64,000 nt of DNA, from contig OY762941.1 of the NCBI GenBank assembly GCA_963666995.1, forward strand, positions 5,022,001-5,086,000, read 5' to 3'. How positions within the stretch are numbered: position 1 is the first letter of the stretch; each line of letters begins with the position of its first letter. A program made the position numbers and the translations under genes. Below are positions 1 to 8,484 of this stretch, in pieces. The stretch comes from Syntrophobacter sp963666995 (GTDB taxonomy: Bacteria > Desulfobacterota > Syntrophobacteria > Syntrophobacterales > Syntrophobacteraceae). Under the pieces are notes generated by a model. The model worked only from the letters and a program-made list of their open reading frames with translations, had not been told where the DNA came from and made no database searches.

Positions 1-41
1 TGATGAATGAGGGAAACCCGTCTGAAAGCAATCAGAAAAAA

Positions 42-257
42 TCAGTGGTGCCCGTGGCCGGGTCCTTCGTCTTTGCCCATTCTCTTCAAAGTCATGAGAA
101 GAGCCGCGAGTACACCGATCCCAATGATACCGAGCGCTCCATACAACGCACAAAAGAAGACGGCATGGCTGGAATCATACCATGGGATGTCCCAGGGCAA
201 CATGCTGGCCACACTGCGTTTGAGTTCCACGCACAAGAATTCGCTTATTCCGAACAT
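42..257 (-). CDS. Small single-pass membrane protein with His-rich tail
   Basis: 71 residues. A GGAGG ribosome binding site sits 6 bases before the ATG, which argues for a real gene. Residues about 30-57 form one strongly hydrophobic helix (HAVFFCALYGALGIIGIG...), preceded by an aromatic stretch (LPWDIPWYDSSH) that may lie at the membrane surface. The protein ends in GHGHH, a possible metal-binding tail. It is downstream of the AddB-like gene on the same strand, separated by about 100 bp holding an imperfect hairpin. I do not recognise the family; it could be an accessory subunit of a membrane redox complex encoded beyond the window edge, but that is a guess. Confidence 0.7.
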   Translation of the reverse strand: MFGISEFLCVELKRSVASMLPWDIPWYDSSHAVFFCALYGALGIIGIGVLAALLMTLKRMGKDEGPGHGHH

Positions 258-315
258 GTCGTGCCTCCGTTTCTCAAAACTTCAAATGAAGGAGGAAATA
301 TTGCGCCTAAAAGTT

Positions 316-342
316 CGTGAAAGCTTTAGCAAACTTTTCACG
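316..342. terminator. Imperfect hairpin between two minus-strand genes
   Basis: CGTGAAAG and CTTTTCACG arms pair around a short AT-rich loop with two mismatches. It lies just after the stop of the AddB-like gene and could end or attenuate its transcript. There is no strong T tract. Confidence 0.35.
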
Positions 343-361
343 CCCGGTCAATTACAAAAAC

Positions 362-3121
362 TCAACCCGGCAGACAATGCATAAGCCCGCCGACAACTGT
401 TCCGCCCCCGGTACTCGCTTCCCCGTCGAAAAGCATCGAGCCGCAGAGGCAGTCAAAAGGACATGAAGACTCACACGAATCCCTGGCCCACTGCGGAGTC
501 ATCTTCCCCGCAAAAGCTTCGTTCAGGGCCTCGGCCGCCGCCGCTTCCCATCGGGCGAGCAGGCTGTCCACTTTTTCATTCGACTCGACCATAACCACAT
601 GCTTCAGGTGTCTCACGGATTTAAGTGCAATATAGCCCGCGGCAAGGGACACGGACGGATCGACAGAGCCTCCGATGAGCGCCCGGCGAATCGCAAGAAG
701 ATAAGCCGGAAGTTGCGGGAATTTCAGTTCATCGGTGACCTGACTTTGCCGTGGGACATTTCCCGTCTTGTAATCCCAGCATATACACCCGTGTTCGGGA
801 TGAAAATCCAGCCTGTCCAGGCGTCCCCTCAGTTGAACCGGGCAGTCGCGAAGCCGAAGGCCGCTGAAGTCGGCTTCAAGCGAAATCCACCTCCATCCCT
901 GCAGGAACAGCGAGTGCTCCTCGCCGAGCCATTCAGACAGAAGACCCGGCATCCCATCGCGATTTCCGAGCAGCCTCCTCACCTCGACTTCCCAGCAATG
1001 GGCTGAAGCTTCATTCTTCGCGGCCTCCGGGATGCAGTCGTTCAAAACGATGAGAAGCTCCTCAAGGGGAAGTTCGAAGCCGTGAGGATCGGACAAGAGC
1101 CTCTTCCCAAAAAGCAGCAGCAGTTCGTGTATCTGCCGGCCTCTCGTTGGAGGATCGAGTCCACGCACAGGTTCGAGCAAGTTTTCGAGTCGCAGGATTT
1201 CCTGCAGGAAAAACCGGCTGGGGCAGCAGAGGAGCGATTCCAGGGCGCTCACGGATATCTGGCCCGGAAACCGGAGGTTCTTCACGTGATACAGATCGGC
1301 GGTCCGCCTCCCATTGTCGCCTTTGTTCCCGGTGGGCCCCTCATCCGCACATCTTGTCGAAATGGATTCCCTCTCCTTTTGCACGGCAAAACCGCGCACC
1401 CCGTCGGCCACCCATCTCGCCCGCTGAAGCGCCGGCATATCGTGACGCCAGGGTATCGCCGATTCCATGATCTTCTCATCCTCGCCGGGCCAGAAAGGAG
1501 ACGGCACGCATGGGTCCCCTCCCGAAGTCATCATCGGCCGGCTGAGAACAACCTCATCGCTTGAGGCGAGGATTTGTCCGAGAAGATGGCGGGCAAAAAG
1601 GTACTGGCTTTCAACGTCGCCCCCCTGGATTCGTTGTCTCTCCCGGCCGCTGAGGAGCGGAAAAGATCGGGGCTGCTGCGGGATAACCCCGGCCAGGAAG
1701 CCGGGAACATATGCACGTTTGAATGACAGCCCGCGAAGTTCCAGCCCTCCGATCACCTGAATTCCGGCGTCTTCGTATCCTGAAAGCTCGACATGCAGCC
1801 TTTCGGCACCTGCGTTGAGCCAGGCTGAAAGATTTGCCGCATCCGTCAAATTGTCTCCGAATTCGACTCCGAAACGGTCGAGCAATTCATTCAATCGCTG
1901 CCATGCGACCTGGTCGCGTTCATTTGCGAGAACGGGAAATCCCATCTGCTTCCAGAACAACCTGAGGTTTTCCAGCCACGAGGATACCGTCCGACGAGTT
2001 CGAAGCAGCGGAGCAAACGCTTCCGTCAGTTCATTTCCGCCGCGAGGCAAGATGATCTTATCGGTCTCCGGCAGGGATTCGAGAAGGGTCTTTAGACCAC
2101 GCTCGATTCCTTTCTCTTTCCATTTCCAATCCCACTGGGTGAGAGTGCGATTCCACGGTGCCAGGTACCCATAGTACGGAGACCGGATCAGGGAAAAGAA
2201 CGGCAACCGATTCTCCTCCCGGATGCAGAAATCCAGGGGCAGCACTGCGGCCCTGTAAAGAGAATGCTCGGAGAGTGTGTTGCCTGACACCAGATTATAG
2301 GCGGAGTTTTCCCCCTCCAGGGGCAAACCGAAGACATCTTTGAAATGCTTTGCGACAAGGGGGGCGTAGCCTGTGGAATCCAGCAGGACAACCGCCAGAT
2401 CATGGAGCGGGAAACGTTGCGTCGAAGCAATGATTTCATCCAGCAGCCCGAAGACCTCCTGTTCGGGATCCGCATATACCAGCGCCCGCGGCTTCATTTC
2501 CACGGCGGGAAGCGGCAACATGACTCCGCTGGTCCGACCGGCAAGCATCTCCAGCAGCGTTCTCTCCCAATATCCGGCAAACTCGAATCCGACGACTGCC
2601 GCCTTTGACGGGATCACCTCCGTATGGTCGGAGAGATACCGGCACAGGCGCTCCGGGAGGCAAGCCGGATGAAACAGCCCAAGTCCGGCCATTCGCTCCT
2701 GAAAGGGTCCCCAAAGGCTCCTTCTCCATTCGACCAGCCGGTTGGCGGGTTCTCCCCGCCCGGGGTCCACGCCATACCGCAGGCAATGCTCGAAACACTC
2801 ATCCAGGCCAAGCACGAGCGGGATGTCAGGCAGCAGAGGCTCGGGAGGCGGACTTTGCTTCATGCACTCGGACAGAATACGCCAGCGGCTGAAGCTCGAA
2901 GCGGGCCAGGTTTCGGGCCAGAGTTCCTCCCAGAAAAGATCGGCCCACGAGTTGAATGTCCTGCATCGGGCGCCTGCCCACGAACTTCTCCCCGTCAGCT
3001 CATGCGCGCGTCTGAAGCGCCATCGCAATTGATGCGCAAACCTCTCGGTTTCCGTCAGGAGTTCATACCCCTGATCCATGAGGTCCAAAAGCATCTTCTG
3101 ATAATCAAAATTGTTCATCAT
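362..3121 (-). CDS. AddB-like DNA repair protein (PD-(D/E)XK nuclease, Fe-S cysteines)
   Basis: About 919 residues from paired ATG codons; a TTG 18 bases upstream is an alternative start and neither has a clear ribosome binding site. The N-terminal two thirds resemble the inactive helicase part of AddB/RexB and carry no Walker A motif. The C-terminal part holds the nuclease motif CWDYKTG preceded by GRLDRLDF, which is the RecB-type PD-(D/E)XK core. One Cys in LLCCPSRFF plus a C-terminal CESSCPFDCLC cluster fit the four-Cys iron-sulfur staple of AddB-type nucleases. Length fits the family named probable DNA repair protein (TIGR03623-like). No addA is next to it in the window. Expected role: processing of double-strand breaks in the cytoplasm. 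Confidence 0.8.
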   Translation of the reverse strand: MMNNFDYQKMLLDLMDQGYELLTETERFAHQLRWRFRRAHELTGRSSWAGARCRTFNSWADLFWEELWPETWPASSFSRWRILSECMKQSPPPEPLLPDIPLVLGLDECFEHCLRYGVDPGRGEPANRLVEWRRSLWGPFQERMAGLGLFHPACLPERLCRYLSDHTEVIPSKAAVVGFEFAGYWERTLLEMLAGRTSGVMLPLPAVEMKPRALVYADPEQEVFGLLDEIIASTQRFPLHDLAVVLLDSTGYAPLVAKHFKDVFGLPLEGENSAYNLVSGNTLSEHSLYRAAVLPLDFCIREENRLPFFSLIRSPYYGYLAPWNRTLTQWDWKWKEKGIERGLKTLLESLPETDKIILPRGGNELTEAFAPLLRTRRTVSSWLENLRLFWKQMGFPVLANERDQVAWQRLNELLDRFGVEFGDNLTDAANLSAWLNAGAERLHVELSGYEDAGIQVIGGLELRGLSFKRAYVPGFLAGVIPQQPRSFPLLSGRERQRIQGGDVESQYLFARHLLGQILASSDEVVLSRPMMTSGGDPCVPSPFWPGEDEKIMESAIPWRHDMPALQRARWVADGVRGFAVQKERESISTRCADEGPTGNKGDNGRRTADLYHVKNLRFPGQISVSALESLLCCPSRFFLQEILRLENLLEPVRGLDPPTRGRQIHELLLLFGKRLLSDPHGFELPLEELLIVLNDCIPEAAKNEASAHCWEVEVRRLLGNRDGMPGLLSEWLGEEHSLFLQGWRWISLEADFSGLRLRDCPVQLRGRLDRLDFHPEHGCICWDYKTGNVPRQSQVTDELKFPQLPAYLLAIRRALIGGSVDPSVSLAAGYIALKSVRHLKHVVMVESNEKVDSLLARWEAAAAEALNEAFAGKMTPQWARDSCESSCPFDCLCGSMLFDGEASTGGGTVVGGLMHCLPG

Positions 3122-3209
3122 TGTCGTCAGCCGCGGCAAGCAGGCCCCGGGCGTATAAAACGCAACCGCAGGATGGATGAGCCGGTCCGGGAGATTTCAT
3201 TGAAACACT

Positions 3210-3239
3210 TTGACAAATTTCAGCTAAGCTGAATATATA
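3210..3239 (+). promoter_or_regulatory. Putative sigma-70 promoter of the CysK/CysRS-like fusion
   Basis: A perfect TTGACA -35 box at 3210-3215 is followed after 18 bases by TATATA (3234-3239). It points at the start codon at 3280 and leaves a leader of about 35 nt. Confidence 0.6.
3219..3233. promoter_or_regulatory. Perfect 15-bp palindrome in the promoter spacer (operator candidate)
   Basis: TTCAGCTAAGCTGAA is two perfect 7-base arms around one A. It fills the spacer between the -35 and -10 boxes of the promoter above, the classic place for a repressor site. The regulator is unknown. Confidence 0.5.
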
Positions 3240-3279
3240 AGTATAAGCTACGGATGCAGAATACACCCGGGAGCTTTGG

Positions 3280-5676
3280 ATGTCAGCATCAAACGGCTGC
3301 GTGAGCATTGTTGGTCCTGATCCTGGAAAAGAAAGTTCATCCACAATGAAGAATGTCTTTTCAAATGTTCTGGAATGCATCGGCAACACGCCTCTGGTCC
3401 GCATCAACCGCTTGAACACGAATCCCGGAGTGACCCTCTATGCAAAGCTGGAAGCGCGGAATCCCGGGGGATCCATCAAGGACCGCCCTGCCCTTACAAT
3501 GATAGAGGCTGCGGAGCGCGAGGGGCTGCTTACGCCCGACAAGATCATCATAGAGGCCACCAGCGGGAATACGGGCATCGGCCTCGCCATCGTCGCCGCA
3601 GTGAAGGGATACCGGATTATGCTTGCCATGCCGGAAACGGCAAGCCTCGAGCGCCAGAAGATCCTCAAAGCACTTGGCGCCCAACTCCTTCTTACTCCGG
3701 GCAACCTCGCCACAGACGGCGCCATAGAAGAAGTGTACAACCTCGTGAGAGAGAATCCGGATCGCTATTTCATGCCCGATCAATTCAACAATCCCGCGAA
3801 TCCCCTCGCTCACCGATACGGCACGGGGCCGGAGATCTACGACCAAACCGACGGGAAGGTAAATGCGGTGGTGGTCACTCTGGGCACCACCGGCACCGCG
3901 ATGGGAATCCTCCAGGCCATGAAAGAGAGGGACCCCGCCATCAGGGTCGTAGGTGTCGAGCCATACCCCGGGCACCGCGTCCAGGGATTGAAGAACATGA
4001 AGGAATCATACGTTCCGGGCATATTCGATCGTCACGCCATGGACCAGATAATCCATGTACGGGACGAAGAGGCTTTCGAGATGGCCCGGCGCCTTGCCCG
4101 GGAAGAAGGAATATTCGCCGGCATGAGTTCGGGAGCGGCAATGGCCGTCGCCGTTCAACTCGCCGCCGGTATGGAGACCGGAATCGTCGTCACCGTCCTC
4201 CCGGATGGAGGGGATCGATATCTCAGCACAAACCTTTTCACGACGCTTCTTGAACCCGACTTTCATTTCTTCAATCTGATCGAGAGAAAGAAAGTGGAAT
4301 TCAAGCCCGTGACCGAGGGAAAGGTGCGGATATGCGTCACCGGTCCTCCTCTCGACAACCTGTTGACACTCCAGGAATCGCGCCGTTTCCTCCTGGCCGA
4401 TCTGCTCTCGAGGTTTCTTGCCGCAAAGGACTTCTCCGTCGACCAGGTGGTGCTGGTCCCCGACCTCGACAGCCGAACAATCAACGGGTCGTTTGCTTCC
4501 AAAATGGACCTCCCCTCATACACCCAGCGGCAGCTCGATCAGATACTCTGCGATCTCGACCTGCTCGCGATCAAAAGAGCGTACCGCTACCCGCGGGCTT
4601 CCGAACACATCGACGAGATAACCGGATACACAAAACTCCTGGTCGACAAGGGGATGGCGTATGAGAAACTGCGCTCCGTTTATTTTAACCTTTCCAAGAG
4701 CCGGGATTACGGAGCACTGTCCAGGATAAATCTAAAGAAGATCCGCCTTGGCACAACGGTTGACCTGGACGCCTACGAGAAACTCAATCCCAGAGATTTC
4801 GCGCTGCTGAAACGCGCCACCCTGGCCGAACTCAAGCACGGCGTCTGCATGAAGACCGACTGGGGAAACGTGATCCCCACCTGGCACATCGCGGCTGCTT
4901 CCGCTGCGATTCACGACCTTGGCACACCCATCGATATTCAGGTAAGCAGCGTGGACTTTTTGTTCCCCCACCTGGAAAACGTCCGCCAGGTCGGCGAGGC
5001 TTTGACCGGAAAGCCGTTCGCCAATATCTGGATGCTTGCCGAGCGCCTGTGGTCAAAAGCCGAGACAAAGGACAACGACCTCAATGAGAACATCCCCGTC
5101 AGGCAACTGGTCCAACTTGGCTCTTCCCCTCTCGAAATTCGGTTCTGGCTGCTGTGCAACCACTACAGAAAGCCGATCCACGTCACCATGGCAAATATCA
5201 GGAACGCGGCTGGAGGCTACCAGCGCATGAAGGAATTCATCCATCGCATTCAGCACCCGAAAGCCGACTTCCTGGATCACAAGGTCCTTCCGGAAATGAT
5301 TTACGCTCTCGAACAGGGCTTTTTTGACGCGTTGAGCGACGACCTGAATATGCCGAAAGCCCTTGCCGCGGTATTCAGATTCATTCGACAGTTCAATCCG
5401 ATCCTCGACAAGGAAGAATTCAGTGAAGTGCAGCGAAAGCAGATCGTCGACCTGCTGAGAAAGGTAAACGGCATCCTCGGCGTCTTCGATCTGGAACTGC
5501 AGCCCTTGACCGCAGAGGAAACCGATCTCATCCGGAAGCGTGATGAGGCAAGGAAATCTCACAAATGGGAGGTGGCGGACCAGATGAGGCTTGAACTTCT
5601 GAGCCGCGGGATAAGAGTGGTCGACACGCCGACCGGCGCTCGCTGGGAGCGGGCCGGACTCAAGGGACCGAATTGA
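3280..5676 (+). CDS. Cysteine synthase fused to a degenerate cysteinyl-tRNA synthetase
   Basis: 798 residues. Residues about 24-325 are a PLP-dependent O-acetylserine sulfhydrylase/cystathionine beta-synthase-type domain: PLP lysine in GGSIKDRP (K67), substrate loop TSGNTG (94-99), phosphate-binding GTTGTA. Residues about 345-798 align in order with class I CysRS but its catalytic motifs are gone: the HIGH position reads TLQE, the zinc Cys of YVCG is Thr (CVTG), WHIEC is WHIAA, FPHHENE is FPHLENV, and KMSKS is LWSKA. The C-terminal anticodon-recognition part (DEARKSHKWEVADQMR, GIRVVDTPTGARW) is well kept. The start at 3280 has GGGAG 6 bases upstream; an internal ATG at 3346 would give a protein beginning at the CysK domain. 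Predicted: active cysteine synthase with a tRNA-Cys-binding or regulatory tail; the tail is unlikely to aminoacylate. Confidence 0.85.
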   Translation: MSASNGCVSIVGPDPGKESSSTMKNVFSNVLECIGNTPLVRINRLNTNPGVTLYAKLEARNPGGSIKDRPALTMIEAAEREGLLTPDKIIIEATSGNTGIGLAIVAAVKGYRIMLAMPETASLERQKILKALGAQLLLTPGNLATDGAIEEVYNLVRENPDRYFMPDQFNNPANPLAHRYGTGPEIYDQTDGKVNAVVVTLGTTGTAMGILQAMKERDPAIRVVGVEPYPGHRVQGLKNMKESYVPGIFDRHAMDQIIHVRDEEAFEMARRLAREEGIFAGMSSGAAMAVAVQLAAGMETGIVVTVLPDGGDRYLSTNLFTTLLEPDFHFFNLIERKKVEFKPVTEGKVRICVTGPPLDNLLTLQESRRFLLADLLSRFLAAKDFSVDQVVLVPDLDSRTINGSFASKMDLPSYTQRQLDQILCDLDLLAIKRAYRYPRASEHIDEITGYTKLLVDKGMAYEKLRSVYFNLSKSRDYGALSRINLKKIRLGTTVDLDAYEKLNPRDFALLKRATLAELKHGVCMKTDWGNVIPTWHIAAASAAIHDLGTPIDIQVSSVDFLFPHLENVRQVGEALTGKPFANIWMLAERLWSKAETKDNDLNENIPVRQLVQLGSSPLEIRFWLLCNHYRKPIHVTMANIRNAAGGYQRMKEFIHRIQHPKADFLDHKVLPEMIYALEQGFFDALSDDLNMPKALAAVFRFIRQFNPILDKEEFSEVQRKQIVDLLRKVNGILGVFDLELQPLTAEETDLIRKRDEARKSHKWEVADQMRLELLSRGIRVVDTPTGARWERAGLKGPN

Positions 5677-6034
5677 TCCCTTCTTCCTTATCCTCGTGCG
5701 CGTGCCGTGAATGATTCGCAGCATCCCGCAAGATCGGCAGGCCCCGGGACTCCTCGGGCACCTTCCCTCTCCCCCGTCAATACAGTTGGCTTAAGAAAGA
5801 TCTCAGCGGCCTAAGCCGTCACCCCGGCGAAAGCCGGGGTCCGGAAAAGCTTGACTCGTCTGGATTCCGGCCTCCGCCGGTGTGACGTCCATGCACTCCC
5901 GCAACGGGTCCGGAGGGGCTTAAAGCAACAGCATTGCCCTCCTCCGTCGAGCCGTATTGGCCGTTTTGTCCGGGGCCATACTGCCCCGTCGTACAGGGGT
6001 AATGAACCACCCCACAGCACATGCCGGACCACGC
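5677..6034. other. Intergenic region without a gene
   Basis: 358 bp between two convergent genes. It holds the paired REP-like element at 5817-5887 and GC-rich short inverted repeats. I see no credible ORF. Confidence 0.6.
5817..5887. repeat. Paired REP-like palindromic element
   Basis: Two hairpins in opposite orientation: ACCCCGGC-GAAA-GCCGGGGT, then GGATTCCGGC..GCCGGTGTGACG, with CGTCAC at the left end matching GTGACG at the right end, so the whole unit is also an inverted repeat. The same core occurs at 51251-51276 and 61169-61196. Confidence 0.7.
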
Positions 6035-7165
6035 TTAAGTGAAATCGAAGACGCTCTCGCCCAGACCGATCGAATGGGTCGCCTCAAACAGCCGCAGGGC
6101 TTCCTCGTATGCGTGATCGGATATCCGTTTCTTGTAAGCCGGGGGAATGGCATTCATCCTGGCGGCAAATCCTTTGTTGGCGTTCTTGATGTTTCCGCCG
6201 GTATTTTTGGTTTCAACAGCCCAGACTCTCATCTCTTCCCAAAGTTCGTCGGGAATCCCCCGGTACGAGCGCTTGATGTATTCGCGATTCTCGGTGGTCA
6301 GGGCATTGCCGTTCTGGTTCATGGCAAGACCGAAGGAAATATTCTGCCACAGAGTACCCACGTTCCCTTTTCGAACACCATACTGTATGAATGAAGAAAT
6401 CTTCTCCAGCGAAGTTCCCGTGATGCCATGCTGGGCAATGTCCACGGACCATGGCTGAATCGCGTCCCATATGCTGCGGGTAAGATCGAGCTGGATGCCT
6501 TCCTGCGTCGTGCCGAAATAGGTTCCATGAATGGACCCGTTGTTGATCGCCAGCAGGTTCGGGTGGATCTTTTTCTTGCCCAGTTCTTCGATAAACCATG
6601 CCGCTTCCTCCGGCTGGGTGAATCCTTCGGCACTCCCGCTTTTCGCTCCGATCTCTCCCAGTTCCACTTCCAGGTTCAGCCCTTGCTCAACGATCGGTTT
6701 GCCCAGTACCGACGTTGCGGCAAGATTCCTGTCATTTTCCATGTGTGATGCATCGATTGCAAAAGACGTAAACCCGGCTTCCATCTCATCGGCAATCAGT
6801 GCTCCCACTTTCACGACTTCGTCCGGCGTCTTCACAGTGATGTGATCGCCGTGGATGGCAAACGGCACTCCGGTATTCCCCAGCCGCTCGTTCTCCCCAA
6901 GAATGAACTCGACAAAACCGGCAGGTGAAAACTCGGTGTATCCGAGTTCCGACTTGGCGATTTCGTACATCACCGGTGCGCGGCAGGCCATGGATGCCAG
7001 CACGATCCCTTCCACCGGGAGGCGGCACCTGATGTTGCAGGCCATGATCATTGCGTTATGTTTCCTGGCGGCGTCGATCAGCGCCCGACCGTTAACGAGG
7101 GGAACCAAACTGCCTGGAAAGCGCCTTTTCACATTATCGGGACGGACATCGGCTCTCTTGTTCAT
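6035..7165 (-). CDS. Class II fructose-bisphosphate aldolase family protein
   Basis: 376 residues, cytoplasmic. Zinc-aldolase landmarks are in order: HGDH (catalytic Asp plus zinc His), a VELGEIG acidic loop, NNGSIHG (second zinc His) and AQHGITGTS (third). The usual NxDTDT phosphate/substrate motif reads GNVGTLW, so substrate preference may differ from fructose 1,6-bisphosphate; tagatose-, sedoheptulose- or other ketose-bisphosphates are alternatives. AGGAG lies 9 bases before the ATG, and a good promoter is found 140 bp upstream. Monocistronic by context. It probably serves gluconeogenesis, since an organism living on propionate must make hexoses. Confidence 0.82.
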   Translation of the reverse strand: MNKRADVRPDNVKRRFPGSLVPLVNGRALIDAARKHNAMIMACNIRCRLPVEGIVLASMACRAPVMYEIAKSELGYTEFSPAGFVEFILGENERLGNTGVPFAIHGDHITVKTPDEVVKVGALIADEMEAGFTSFAIDASHMENDRNLAATSVLGKPIVEQGLNLEVELGEIGAKSGSAEGFTQPEEAAWFIEELGKKKIHPNLLAINNGSIHGTYFGTTQEGIQLDLTRSIWDAIQPWSVDIAQHGITGTSLEKISSFIQYGVRKGNVGTLWQNISFGLAMNQNGNALTTENREYIKRSYRGIPDELWEEMRVWAVETKNTGGNIKNANKGFAARMNAIPPAYKKRISDHAYEEALRLFEATHSIGLGESVFDFT

Positions 7166-7627
7166 TTATCCATTCTCCTTGCCCATTGCGAGTCCGCCTG
7201 GATCGGCCTTTCGGAACAATACCGGTCTGTTTCCACGGCGCGGCTCATTACATCCCCCAGATACAGAGACATCCTCAAACCAACGCGGTTTGCATACATG
7301 CCCTTGTCTTATAGGTAATCTACAGTTAAAGTGCAAGTATCCGCGGATGTCCCCCACAAAGATTCCTTTGCAGATCGGGAAATGAATAAATCGGCAGTGT
7401 CGGTTTTCAAGCCGTCCGTTTCCTGTTTTCTGCCGCTGAAGCGCTGGGGAGCGTGCAGTGTGAGCCGTTTGAGATCTTTTCCCCTGGTCACCATCGTCGT
7501 AATCCAGGGTTCCTCCATGATGATGAGGATGCTTTCCGACCTTCCAATCAAAGGATCTGTGAGGGGGGCAATCCGGTACGACTGTTGTTGAACGCGCAGC
7601 GGGCCCCTCCCCGGCGCCTGCCGGTGG
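7166..7627. other. Intergenic region without a supported gene
   Basis: 462 bp between divergent genes. It contains the aldolase promoter. Short ORFs exist on both strands at 7309-7591 but lack ribosome binding sites and recognisable motifs. Confidence 0.55.
7308..7336 (-). promoter_or_regulatory. Putative sigma-70 promoter of the class II aldolase
   Basis: Reading the minus strand: TTGCAC, 17-base spacer, TATAAG. The predicted leader is about 135 nt. Confidence 0.6.
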
Positions 7628-8365
7628 ATGGTACGAGGATTCGATTTGAGCGCAATTCCGGACCTGCCGTCAGCTAAAGAAGAACTCCGCAGGGATTTTC
7701 TGTCGGAACACGGGGTCCATCCTTCCGGATTTCATCCAAAAGAGATGGCGAAAGCGGCCGAGAGGCTCCGTCAAGCGTCTCAATACCGGACTGCAAAAAC
7801 GCTTATGGTATCCCTCGACCCCGACCTGCACCAGGTTCGCCTCAACGCAGTCACGGACCGTAAGCGGCTTGTTCTGCCGACTCCGGGTCTGCGGAACGGC
7901 TTCCTTTCAGTCGAACCGCGATTTATACCCCCTGGAAAGCGCAAGTCCGCTATCCAGCCCCATCCGGAGAACCTTTTTGCGGCAAAGATTCCCTACGAAA
8001 AGCCCCTGGGATGGGCTGTCGACCTTGTGATTACTGAAAGCCTGCTGGCGGGGCTGGATGGAAGCCGATTGGGAGATGGAGCCGGCCATCTGGACCTGCA
8101 GGTGGCGATACTGACGACTCTGGGCTGGGCTGCCCCGGATCTCACGATAGTGACGGTTGTCGGAGACGCCCGTGTGACGAGTTCGGTTCCCATGAAGGGA
8201 ACCGATGTCGGGGTCCATTTGATCGTGACCTCGGACAGGCTTATCCCGACGTCCCTCTCCGCTCAACCCGACGTGAAGATAGACACCGGGAAATTGCCTG
8301 CGAAGGAAATCCGGCGCAATGATGCACTCTTTTTTCTCTTTGGGAAGGCCTTATTCTCAGCCTGA
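7628..8365 (+). CDS. 5-formyltetrahydrofolate cyclo-ligase-like protein (MTHFSD-type subgroup)
   Basis: 245 residues. The segment SRLGDGAGHLDLQVAIL matches the R(L/I)GxGxG..D ATP/folate loop of the 5-FCL fold, in the form seen in the MTHFSD/archaeal subgroup (RIGKGEGxADLExA) and not the RLGYGGGYYD form of classical enzymes. VLPTPGLRNGF and VTVVGDARV...VHLIVT are other subgroup blocks. The canonical enzyme converts 5-formyl-THF to methenyl-THF with ATP; members of this subgroup are not well proven to do so. The ATG at 7628 has a weak ribosome binding site; a TTG at 7646 has GAGG about 8 bases upstream and is a fair alternative. Confidence 0.7.
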   Translation: MVRGFDLSAIPDLPSAKEELRRDFLSEHGVHPSGFHPKEMAKAAERLRQASQYRTAKTLMVSLDPDLHQVRLNAVTDRKRLVLPTPGLRNGFLSVEPRFIPPGKRKSAIQPHPENLFAAKIPYEKPLGWAVDLVITESLLAGLDGSRLGDGAGHLDLQVAILTTLGWAAPDLTIVTVVGDARVTSSVPMKGTDVGVHLIVTSDRLIPTSLSAQPDVKIDTGKLPAKEIRRNDALFFLFGKALFSA

Positions 8366-8375
8366 ATCTCCGGGA

Positions 8376-8388
8376 AATGAATATCATT
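8376..8388. promoter_or_regulatory. AATGA-ATA-TCATT inverted repeat (Fur-box-like)
   Basis: Perfect 5-base arms, 11 of 13 bases as in the core of the Fur consensus AATGATAATCATT. It lies about 97 bp upstream of the L,D-transpeptidase start, next to a weak TTGATC/TATTGT promoter. Function is conjecture. Confidence 0.25.
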
Positions 8389-8484
8389 CTTAAAAAATTC
8401 TTGATCTGTTCGGATATTGTATCTATTGTACTGCGGATCTTGACAGGCAGCATATGCTTACTTAATTAACAGGGAATGTGATTC

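Noticed and set aside
7309..7591. Overlapping short ORFs on both strands upstream of the 5-FCL-like gene
   Set aside because: No ribosome binding sites, no recognisable fold, and the minus-strand one overlaps the aldolase promoter.
8376..8388. Fur regulation of the L,D-transpeptidase
   Set aside because: A single 13-bp half-match in an AT-rich stretch is not enough to claim iron control; kept only as a low-confidence site.
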